Below the pieces are notes generated by a model. The model did not search any database, was not told the origin of the DNA, and saw only the letters and a list, made by a program, of their open reading frames with translations. The position numbers were made by a program, and so were the translations under genes. A DNA stretch of 5,119 nt from Micavibrio sp. (lineage in GTDB: Bacteria > Pseudomonadota > Alphaproteobacteria > Micavibrionales > Micavibrionaceae), in assembly GCA_027066695.1 (NCBI GenBank), contig JAMONE010000255.1, positions 1-5,119 of the forward strand, read 5' to 3'. This document shows, piece after piece, positions 1 to 5,119 of this stretch; the first letter of the stretch is position 1; every line of letters starts with the position of its first letter.

Positions 1-35
1 AGAGTAATTTGAATTAGAAATAGTACAAAATCGTC

Positions 36-56
36 ATTCCAAACTTGATTTGGAAT
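36..56. repeat. Hairpin, REP-like (left end of composite element)
   Basis: An 8-base stem, attccaaa at 36-43 and tttggaat at 49-56, encloses a 5-base loop. It resembles from memory the TCATTCC...GGAATCC palindromes dispersed in many alphaproteobacterial genomes. It sits just inside the left terminal inverted repeat. Confidence 0.6.
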
Positions 57-72
57 CCACATATATTTGAAC

Positions 73-96
73 CGCAGAGGCGCAGAGAACGCAGAG
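73..96. repeat. Triple CGCAGAG direct repeat
   Basis: The heptamer cgcagag occurs three times, starting at 73, 81 and 90, so the periods are 8 and 9 bases. From memory, a stretch with this pattern recurs as a dispersed intergenic repeat in several bacterial genomes. Three short copies without unique spacers do not make a CRISPR array. Its place inside the inverted-repeat element suggests it was inserted into, or carried by, that element. Confidence 0.5.
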
Positions 97-171
97 TTTT
101 TCTTTGTGAATTTTTAAATTCAAGTTATTATGGCAATTTTGATTTAAAATAAGACATTTGCCCCTTTCGTC

Positions 172-206
172 ATTACACGGTTTATCCGTGTAATCCATGG
201 ATTACA
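172..206. repeat. Overlapping hairpin and 18-base perfect palindrome
   Basis: Two symmetric structures share bases. The first is a 9-base perfect stem, attacacgg at 172-180 and ccgtgtaat at 186-194, with a 5-base loop. The second is the perfect 18-base palindrome tgtaatccatggattaca at 189-206. Because 189-194 belongs to both, the two folds are mutually exclusive. They lie inside the composite element, so a repeat origin is more likely than a dedicated regulator site. Confidence 0.6.
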
Positions 207-220
207 GCATGCGCTGGAAT
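201..220. repeat. Hairpin, REP-like (right end of composite element)
   Basis: The stem pairs attacagc (201-208) with gctggaat (213-220), with 7 of 8 positions matching around the loop atgc. It overlaps the end of the 189-206 palindrome. Together with the hairpin at 36-56 it places an ATTCC-type hairpin at each end of the element in mirror arrangement, as in mosaic REP units. Confidence 0.5.
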
Positions 221-282
221 GATAATTTTGTACTATTATTAACCTAAACTACTATATAAATCTCTTTTAGGATCATATTCCC

Positions 283-296
283 CGTAGCTTGCTGCG
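283..296. repeat. Short hairpin, possible truncated palindromic repeat
   Basis: The stem pairs cgtagc (283-288) with gctgcg (291-296), with one G-T wobble and a two-base loop. The preceding bases attcccc look like the start of a longer GC-rich palindrome whose other half is missing. It lies six bases before the palindromic repeat at 303-372. The hairpin is visible; the relic interpretation is weak. Confidence 0.3.
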
Positions 297-302
297 CTTC
301 GT

Positions 303-372
303 GTCATTGCGAGGAGCGTTAGCGACGCGGCAATCTAATCGGTTTGGATTGCTTCACTGCGTTCGCAATGAC
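303..372. repeat. Palindromic intergenic repeat (GTCATTGCGA family)
   Basis: The outer arms gtcattgcga (303-312) and tcgcaatgac (363-372) are perfect inverted copies, and the inner arms gcaatc (330-335) and gattgc (347-352) also pair, around an 11-base centre. Between outer and inner arms the left side has 17 bases and the right side 10, giving an asymmetric bulge. From memory, dispersed palindromes of this wording are common in Rickettsiales-like and other bacteria. It begins 21 bases beyond the stop codon of the lytic transglycosylase gene, so as RNA it would form a strong stem at the end of that transcript. No run of T follows on the minus strand, so it is not a classical intrinsic terminator. 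It could still shield the mRNA end. Confidence 0.75.
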
Positions 373-393
373 GAGGTGGTGACCCTAATGTTT

Positions 394-1632
394 TTATGAA
401 TTGAGCGACGGTGATGTTGTAGCAGCAGGTGTAGTGCTTGCTGCTATTTGTGCGCTTTCTTCTCTTACGCCTATTCCATCAAATGGTAGCGGGGATGGTT
501 GAGCGGAATCTTTTTCTGCTGTACCACCATTGTTGAATGCTGTTGCTAATTGGGTGTTTGGGCTCTGTTCTAAGTGTGATAATTGTTTGTTATATATATC
601 AAGTCGTTGTTCTATAACATCTTGATATCGGTATAACGCTTCGGCGGCAGATGCGCTGCCTTTGAAAAAGTAAGGGTTTTGCTCTGCCACGCGGCCTATT
701 TTTTCCATGACAGGTTCTTCATTGCCAATTGCTATTATATCTCTTAATTCTTTTGCATTTCCTGCGCCTGCATTATATGCGGTGTATAATATGCCCCAAG
801 ATTCACGCTCCATTGGGTCTACACCAAGTAATTTGGAGTTTCCTTTGCTTAAAAATGCCGAGGCATAAGTGGATACTATCGGGTCATATTGATATTCATT
901 TAAAGATCCTCGAGTTTTATAACCAGCAAGTATTTCATCAGCTTTTTCAGGGTAATCTTTTTCTATAAGAGCCGCTATTTTAGCTCCATGAAATTGCATC
1001 ATGTCATCCCATGTTTCTTGAGCAAATTGCCAATCACCCTCGCACCCTGTGTTACTTACTAATTTTGTTCCGAAATCACTTTCAAAGCCCCACAATCCCT
1101 TCATAAATTCAGGAGATATTCCTGTGGCTGCGGCGGCTAGCGGTATGGTGTCTATAACAGCTTGCTGGCGTTCTCCTATAGTTATTTTATCGATAGGGGA
1201 GGTGGTTGTTGGGGTAGGCATCGCTTTTGCGAATTTATCCCAGTCTACAGTTCTTGTGTAATTTATATTTTCTATTGTTGCTGTGGCTGCGCTTATTGCG
1301 CTAATATCGCCAGATACAACATTACTTACAGTTTGTTTAAATTCGTCTTGGTCGAGGCCTAGAGCGTTGGATAGCTGGTCTGCTGCGCCGCCTTTTGCAA
1401 GTGTTTCTTCATTGCTATCCCAGAAGAATGCAAAGAGGAGTGTTAGTAACCCCAAGCTATTGGTTTTATCTGAAAGCTCATTATCTCGGCGAGTGCGTTT
1501 TTTTTCACCATCATTATCAGTGCTAGCAAACATGGTTGGTGTCGTTGGTTTAGGGGGGGCAGTCGGCAAGCGTCTGCCGCCGCCAAGCTCTGTCGCTGTT
1601 ACATTACTGTTATTTGTTGAATCTATGTTCAA
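394..1632 (-). CDS. Lytic transglycosylase domain protein (SLT/lysozyme-like fold)
   Basis: A 412-residue protein likely to cleave the glycan strands of peptidoglycan. The catalytic domain spans about residues 155-295. It has the SLT hallmarks: the ES pair in GFESDFG with probable catalytic Glu184, the G-x-x-G-x-x-Q-F-x-x-x-T-W block at 196-208, and AYNAG at 285-289. Residues 1-58 are low complexity, rich in Asn, Thr, Pro and charge. Residues 59-71 form a short hydrophobic stretch, too short and too far in for a normal signal peptide. Residues 325-352 look helical; 355-412 are low complexity. The start is TTG: no ATG, GTG or TTG lies in frame between it and the upstream stop at 1708-1710, an AAAGGG ribosome site sits 7 bases upstream, and the first Met would be residue 34. 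The 761-residue gene lies 95 bases upstream on the same strand. The enzyme fold is fairly sure; the biological role (secretion-system, phage-derived or envelope-remodelling) is unknown. Confidence 0.85.
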   Translation of the reverse strand: MNIDSTNNSNVTATELGGGRRLPTAPPKPTTPTMFASTDNDGEKKRTRRDNELSDKTNSLGLLTLLFAFFWDSNEETLAKGGAADQLSNALGLDQDEFKQTVSNVVSGDISAISAATATIENINYTRTVDWDKFAKAMPTPTTTSPIDKITIGERQQAVIDTIPLAAAATGISPEFMKGLWGFESDFGTKLVSNTGCEGDWQFAQETWDDMMQFHGAKIAALIEKDYPEKADEILAGYKTRGSLNEYQYDPIVSTYASAFLSKGNSKLLGVDPMERESWGILYTAYNAGAGNAKELRDIIAIGNEEPVMEKIGRVAEQNPYFFKGSASAAEALYRYQDVIEQRLDIYNKQLSHLEQSPNTQLATAFNNGGTAEKDSAQPSPLPFDGIGVREESAQIAASTTPAATTSPSLNS

Positions 1633-1646
1633 TATAACACCCTTTT
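1630..1646 (-). promoter_or_regulatory. Ribosome binding site and TTG start of the transglycosylase gene
   Basis: Read on the minus strand, AAAAGGGTG (bases 1646 down to 1638) precedes the TTG codon at 1632-1630, with 7 bases between the GGG and the start. This site decides for the TTG start, because the next in-frame Met lies 33 codons further in. Confidence 0.6.
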
Positions 1647-1698
1647 TAATTATATATTCAGCGCTTTTTGCGCCTTTTTCAACCTTATTATTCTGTAG

Positions 1699-1725
1699 TC
1701 TATAGAATTATTCCTAATTCGTCAA
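1699..1725 (-). promoter_or_regulatory. Possible sigma-70-type promoter for the transglycosylase gene
   Basis: On the minus strand, TTGACG (1725-1720, 5 of 6 to the -35 consensus) is followed after 15 bases by TATAGA (1704-1699, 4 of 6 to the -10 consensus). It lies just past the stop codon of the upstream gene and about 65 bases before the TTG start. The spacer is shorter than the ideal 17, so it is only a candidate. The gap 1633-1727 has no convincing terminator for the upstream gene on this strand, so read-through is also possible. Confidence 0.3.
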
Positions 1726-1727
1726 AT

Positions 1728-4013
1728 TTAACCCATATGCATTGGAAATTTAAGTGTGTCTTGTTGTTCCAATTTCAAGCGTAATTCTTCTTGTGCTAAT
1801 CTTTCAGCCTCTAACTCGTCTGGGTTTGTGCCAGTGCCGAATCCTGATGAGACAAGTGACAAGGTTGGCGGGTGGCTGTCTGCTGCACCAACATATGTTG
1901 GTGTTGGTCCCGATACTGGGTTTGTCTTGTTAAAATCACCATCCGCGAAACTTGGTACTGAGCTGTAATCAGTAGTTATATTTGGTGAGCCAATCTCCAC
2001 TCCATTTTCTAGGAGCATATCATCTATATGATTTGCTACTGGTGAGGCTTTAAGCACATCATATTGATCAGGTGATAAAGGCACACCATTTAGTGCGGCT
2101 AGCTCGATTTGCTCTAATGCTTGATTATAGGCTGCGTCATATTCCTCTGGAGTGATCTTAGGAGTATCTAATGTGTAATCATTTGTTTCTTGATCTGTAT
2201 GCTTGGTATCAGTAGTGTTCGTGGACTGAAATTCTTTTAGTTGTGCGTTTGCTTCTTGAATAGATATTTCATTTGCGGCTATCTGACGTTCTATTTCATT
2301 GATTTTACCAATATCCCCTTCAAGCAGGCTGCCTTCGTTTTTTAGATCGTCTATAGTGGTGTTTAACGTTTCAAGAGTTAATTTATTGGATGCTATGGAT
2401 TCTTGTGCATCTTCTTGCCCAAGGCGTGCTTTGTAGGCTTCTTCACTTACTGTCTCGTTAGCAAATTTTTTATTTATTACAGTTTCACTAGGGGATTGGA
2501 TTCCTAAAAGCGAGCTTTGAGGAGTTGCGCCGAAAGCAGAGGATGACATAGCTTGTGATGCTTGTGATTGGGATAATAAGAGTGACATATCGCCGCCGCC
2601 ATCTACTCCCTTAGTAAAATTGGCAACTTGTGGGTCATCTTGGGCATATTGAGTATGTTCGCCGTTTTCATCGATGTGGTAATATGATGGAGTGTCGCCG
2701 CTGCGATCAATATGAACTTCATTGCCATTAATATCTTTGATTACAGGGATTGCAAGAGATTGGCTATTTCCAACGGAAGAAGCACCTAAATATATCGAGC
2801 GTTGCTCGGCTTCGTTGCCTCCTGCAATCATTGTGTTTAGGGCGGTTGTTGATGTATCAAGATTTTCTTGCTGCTGGGCTATTTCCGATTGGGTGAGGTC
2901 AACTTGTGCTTCGGTATCAAAAATTTGTCCTTTTGTTTCTTCTAGCTTTTGTTGTTTTTCTTGCCCCAGTTCATCAAATGCATTTAATATGTAGGTTTGC
3001 GCTTCTTCCCCGCTTAAAGGGCCATCTTTGGTTTGTATTATAACGCCTGCGGCAGCAATATTTTTTGCAAAGATCATTTGGTTTTCTGATGTAACTCCAG
3101 CTTTTGTCGATAACGCCATTAAGTTTGAAGCTTCTGCTTCACTTATTTCATTATCATTTATTGCCACAGTAATGGCTGCGGTAAGATTTGTGCGAGTTTC
3201 TATCATAGCGACTTTTTCTTGCTCATGTTCTAATGTGCCACAGCTTGAAATTACACCAGTTATATCTAGATCACCTTTGCTGAAAGTAATAATATTACTT
3301 CTAAGTTCGGTGTTGTTTTTTATGGTTTCTATTGTTTCTTGGGCTTTTTGCACATTTTGCTCGGCGGCAGTAATGCTTCTTTTTAAATCTTCTAGTTGTC
3401 CTTCAGGGTCGCCTGATTGCTCGGCGTCGTGTTTTTGCTTCATTAAATCGGCAAGGCTTGATTGTGCCAGTCCGAATTCGTTATTGGCTTTATCAAGGCT
3501 TTCAGAGGTTGAGGTTCTTAGTTCTTTATATAAGTCTTGCGCAGCTTCAGAGTTTTTTATTTCTGCTTTTTTGCTATCGATGAGTGCTTGTTGATATTCT
3601 TTTTCCGAATCTGGCGTAGTTTTTAAATTTTTCTCTAGTTCTGATAACTCAGCTTTTTGTGCTGAAAGACGCTCTTCCGTATCTGTGATGTTTTTATCGA
3701 GATCATCTAAAAGAGCTTTAGCTACGGTAGTTAGCTCACTTAATTGCTCACCCACTTCTTTAACTGCTTCTCCTAGGTCTTCAATTTTTTCGCCTAGTTT
3801 AGCATATGCAGCGGTTATTTGCTGCATAGTCATGGCAAAAACTTTACGGTTTTTGTCGCCTTCTTTTTTAGCATCATCACGATTATCTTCAGCAGCGGAA
3901 AAGGTTGTTCTTTTGCCATTACCCGCACCAGACAGGGCTTGGCCAAGCTGTATTTTTGCACTTTCTGGAGAAAAGCCAAACCCTGCGCTACTGCTACCAT
4001 TATTATTAGTCAT
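1728..4013 (-). CDS. Hypothetical 761-residue coiled-coil protein
   Basis: I do not recognise this protein. It is acidic, rich in Glu, Gln, Ser, Asn and Ala, has a single Cys (258), and has no signal peptide or membrane segment. Residues 1-35 are Asn/Ser/Gly-rich; 41-57 are highly charged. Residues about 62-235 are helical with heptad-like spacing (coiled coil). About 240-350 looks like a small globular helical region with two related motifs, DNEISEAEA (287-295) and DGPLSGEEA (330-338). A second helical stretch covers about 346-395. Residues 420-457 look like beta hairpins with two D-x-N-G turns (427-430 and 448-451). Further helical stretches lie near 525-597, 621-640 and 731-752, with low-complexity linkers, for example about 470-510 and 680-730. 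The ATG start has an AAGGGG site 11 bases upstream. The same-strand transglycosylase gene follows after 95 bases, suggesting a joint task: structural, scaffold or secreted substrate. The gene is real by length and ribosome site; its function is open. Confidence 0.85.
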   Translation of the reverse strand: MTNNNGSSSAGFGFSPESAKIQLGQALSGAGNGKRTTFSAAEDNRDDAKKEGDKNRKVFAMTMQQITAAYAKLGEKIEDLGEAVKEVGEQLSELTTVAKALLDDLDKNITDTEERLSAQKAELSELEKNLKTTPDSEKEYQQALIDSKKAEIKNSEAAQDLYKELRTSTSESLDKANNEFGLAQSSLADLMKQKHDAEQSGDPEGQLEDLKRSITAAEQNVQKAQETIETIKNNTELRSNIITFSKGDLDITGVISSCGTLEHEQEKVAMIETRTNLTAAITVAINDNEISEAEASNLMALSTKAGVTSENQMIFAKNIAAAGVIIQTKDGPLSGEEAQTYILNAFDELGQEKQQKLEETKGQIFDTEAQVDLTQSEIAQQQENLDTSTTALNTMIAGGNEAEQRSIYLGASSVGNSQSLAIPVIKDINGNEVHIDRSGDTPSYYHIDENGEHTQYAQDDPQVANFTKGVDGGGDMSLLLSQSQASQAMSSSAFGATPQSSLLGIQSPSETVINKKFANETVSEEAYKARLGQEDAQESIASNKLTLETLNTTIDDLKNEGSLLEGDIGKINEIERQIAANEISIQEANAQLKEFQSTNTTDTKHTDQETNDYTLDTPKITPEEYDAAYNQALEQIELAALNGVPLSPDQYDVLKASPVANHIDDMLLENGVEIGSPNITTDYSSVPSFADGDFNKTNPVSGPTPTYVGAADSHPPTLSLVSSGFGTGTNPDELEAERLAQEELRLKLEQQDTLKFPMHMG

Positions 4014-4024
4014 ATCTTTGTAAG

Positions 4025-4030
4025 CCCCTT
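4025..4030 (-). promoter_or_regulatory. Ribosome binding site of the coiled-coil protein gene
   Basis: AAGGGG on the minus strand lies 11 bases before the ATG at 4013-4011. It supports this start over the internal Met residues at 61 and 63. Confidence 0.6.
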
Positions 4031-4103
4031 AATTCTTTTATTATTTGGTTTTTATCGTATGCGCATTCATTTTATAATTTATTGCACGCAATCACGTTAT
4101 TTC

Positions 4104-4141
4104 AACACTCTGCTTCCACTATACGTTAATTAATGAGTGTT
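4104..4141. repeat. Perfect 7-base inverted repeat with 24-base spacer
   Basis: The arms aacactc (4104-4110) and gagtgtt (4135-4141) are exact inverted copies. The dyad sits in the middle of the divergent promoter region and overlaps the TTGAAA of the weak minus-strand promoter candidate, so it could be an operator. Inverted repeats this short also occur by chance in AT-rich DNA. Confidence 0.35.
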
Positions 4142-4224
4142 TGTCAAAAACTATTAAATTTATTAGTTTCCAAATGGAAATAGTGATGCTAACCTTTTGG
4201 CACATGTAGTTCCAAGTATTTAAA

Positions 4225-4229
4225 CGGAG
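4225..4229 (+). promoter_or_regulatory. Ribosome binding site of sucC
   Basis: CGGAG lies 10 bases before the ATG at 4240. Together with the conserved MNIHEYQAK protein start, it fixes the start of sucC. Confidence 0.7.
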
Positions 4230-4239
4230 TCCTTATTTT

Positions 4240-5119
4240 ATGAATATTCATGAGTATCAAGCAAAAGATTTATTAGAGAAATACGGCGTTGCCGTTCCAA
4301 AAGGCATAGCTGCGATGAGCGTTGATGAGGCAGTAAAAGCCGCCGAATCAATGAGTGATAGCACGCTATATGTTATAAAAGCGCAAATCCACGCAGGTGG
4401 ACGTGGTGCGGGGCATTTCAAAGATGCTCCTGATGATAAGGGCGGCGTTCGTCTTTGTAAAACCGTGGATGAGGTGCGCGCGGCGGCTGAGGCTATGATG
4501 GGTAACATCTTGGTAACGAAACAAACCGGCGCGGAAGGTAAAGAGGTTCAGCGTCTATATGTTACGGACGGCGTTGATATCGAAAAAGAATATTACTGCT
4601 CGGTTGTGCTTGATAGAGTAACAAGCCGCCCGACATTCATGGTATCTACCGAAGGCGGAATGGATATCGAGGAAGTGGCAGAGCATAGCCCTGAAAAAAT
4701 TATCAAAGTATCCGTTGATCCTGCGAGCGGTATTTCAGGGTTTCATTGCCGTAAATTGGCGTTTGGTCTTGGCCTTAAAGGCGCACAAGTCAAAAGCGCG
4801 GTTAAGTTTTTCTCTGCTTTATATAAAGCATTCATGGAGCTTGATGCCTCTACGGTTGAGATTAACCCTATGATTCTTGCTGGCGATGAAGTTATGGCTT
4901 TGGACGCTAAGATGAATTTTGATCCGAACGCTCTATATCGCCATCCTGATATTTTGGCTCTGCGCGATGAAAGCGAAGAAGATGCTAGTGAGAAACTCGC
5001 TGCTGATAACGAGCTTTCATATGTGCGTTTGGATGGTGATATTGGCTGTATGGTTAATGGCGCGGGCTTGGCGATGTCTACTATGGATATTATCAAGCTT
5101 AAAGGCGGCGAGCCTGCAA
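4240..5119 (+). CDS. sucC: Succinyl-CoA synthetase beta subunit (partial, cut by the window end)
   Basis: The beta subunit of succinyl-CoA ligase (ADP- or GDP-forming) works with SucD in the cytoplasm, turning succinyl-CoA into succinate with substrate-level formation of a nucleoside triphosphate in the TCA cycle. The window holds 293 codons of a family usually near 388. The ATP-grasp part shows Lys47, the GRG loop at 54-56, Glu117, and the magnesium ligands Asn209 (in EINP) and Asp222. The substrate-site Asn273 lies in GCMVNGAGLAM. By alignment from memory with E. coli SucC, Glu99 corresponds to Thr109 and Thr102 to Val112, both near the nucleotide site. The protein start matches the family exactly and a CGGAG site precedes it. 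The end of the ligase domain, and probably sucD, lie beyond 5119. It is transcribed away from the coiled-coil/transglycosylase pair, so a separate promoter is expected in the 226-base gap. Confidence 0.97.
   Translation, partial: MNIHEYQAKDLLEKYGVAVPKGIAAMSVDEAVKAAESMSDSTLYVIKAQIHAGGRGAGHFKDAPDDKGGVRLCKTVDEVRAAAEAMMGNILVTKQTGAEGKEVQRLYVTDGVDIEKEYYCSVVLDRVTSRPTFMVSTEGGMDIEEVAEHSPEKIIKVSVDPASGISGFHCRKLAFGLGLKGAQVKSAVKFFSALYKAFMELDASTVEINPMILAGDEVMALDAKMNFDPNALYRHPDILALRDESEEDASEKLAADNELSYVRLDGDIGCMVNGAGLAMSTMDIIKLKGGEPA

Larger units (their letters stand above)
19..237. repeat. Composite palindromic repeat element with 23-base terminal inverted repeats
   Basis: The left end (19-41) and the right end (215-237) are inverted copies matching at 21 of 23 positions. 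Each outer end begins with the 13-base string aatagtacaaaat, read inward, and each continues into tcattcca; the only mismatches are two adjacent bases between them. Inside lie hairpins at 36-56, 172-194 and 201-220, a perfect palindrome at 189-206, and a triple CGCAGAG motif at 73-96. There is no open reading frame of note inside. Known background: non-autonomous elements of MITE type and mosaic REP/BIME units look like this. I see no convincing target-site duplication at the edges (bases before 19 and after 237 differ), so recent transposition is not shown. The inverted ends are directly visible; calling it a mobile or mosaic repeat is inference. Confidence 0.7.
4014..4239. promoter_or_regulatory. 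Divergent intergenic region between the coiled-coil gene and sucC
   Basis: This AT-rich 226-base stretch must hold the promoters of both divergent transcripts. It contains a perfect 7-base inverted repeat (4104-4110 with 4135-4141), a small dyad attgc-ac-gcaat (4081-4092), the 8-base palindromes atgcgcat (4059-4066) and ttaattaa (4126-4133), and a hairpin tttcca-aa-tggaaa (4167-4180). For the minus-strand gene a weak promoter candidate is TTGAAA (4105-4100) with ATAAAT (4082-4077) at 17-base spacing. For sucC I find no convincing -35/-10 pair. The region's regulatory role follows from the gene layout; individual sites are unproven. Confidence 0.5.

Noticed and set aside
73..96. Possible CRISPR-like array
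   Set aside because: There are only three 7-base units with one- or two-base gaps, no spacers and no cas genes.
1420..1458. Hydrophobic residues 59-71 of the transglycosylase as a signal peptide
   Set aside because: The stretch is only 13 residues, lies 58 residues in, and is followed by acidic residues without a visible cleavage site.
1649..1654. Perfect TATAAT on the minus strand before the transglycosylase gene
   Set aside because: Transcription from it would start near base 1642, inside the ribosome binding site, and no -35 box stands at proper spacing.
1661..1680. Stem gcgc-ttttt-gcgc followed by ccttttt as an intrinsic terminator
   Set aside because: The T run follows the stem only on the plus strand, where no gene ends; on the minus strand no T run follows, and the stem has only about four pairs.
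1049..1705. Plus-strand open frames opposite the transglycosylase gene
   Set aside because: They are antisense to a gene with clear domain motifs, show no recognisable protein features, and have no supporting ribosome sites that I can see.
3028..4133. Plus-strand open frames of 104-188 codons opposite the coiled-coil gene
   Set aside because: Their Ser/Cys/Leu-rich translations are typical shadows of a Glu/Gln/Ala-rich gene on the other strand.
4198..4213. Sigma-54-like TGGCAC element upstream of sucC
   Set aside because: The GG is followed after 10 bases by TC instead of GC and the TTGC half is missing; start of transcription would also fall too close to the ribosome site.
4257..5096. Minus-strand open frames inside sucC
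   Set aside because: They lie fully within a conserved sucC reading frame and their translations look like antisense artefacts.

Overview
The window looks like chromosomal DNA of an AT-rich alphaproteobacterium. The best evidence is the partial SucC at the right end. Its MNIHEYQAK start, VIKAQIHAGGRG loop, STEGGMDIEEVAE and ALYRHPDILALRDE segments match my memory of alphaproteobacterial succinyl-CoA synthetase beta subunits. The order cannot be fixed from one partial housekeeping gene. The palindromic repeats at the left end are of a kind I associate with Rickettsiales-like and other repeat-bearing genomes, but that is only suggestive.

Layout: bases 1-393 hold no gene and are packed with palindromic repeats. 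At 19-237 lies a composite element bounded by 23-base inverted repeats (21 of 23 matching), with smaller hairpins nested inside. At 283-296 there is a short hairpin that may be a relic. At 303-372 a second palindromic repeat ends 21 bases past the stop codon of the first gene. Two minus-strand genes follow. The upstream one (1728-4013) encodes a 761-residue, mostly helical/coiled-coil protein that I do not recognise. The downstream one (394-1632, TTG start) encodes a 412-residue protein with a lytic transglycosylase (SLT/lysozyme-like) domain. A 95-base gap separates them, so they may be co-transcribed. A 226-base divergent region (4014-4239) separates this pair from sucC, which starts at 4240 on the plus strand and runs off the window.

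How they fit: sucC is a TCA-cycle gene and is probably unrelated in function to the divergent pair. The pair is the interesting part. It combines a peptidoglycan-cleaving domain with no recognisable signal peptide and a long coiled-coil partner, also without one. Both start with low-complexity Asn/Ser/Gly-rich tails followed by a similar charged DN...KK stretch. This would fit proteins exported by a dedicated secretion machine, a cell-envelope-crossing apparatus, or a domesticated phage injection module. The sequence alone does not decide among these.
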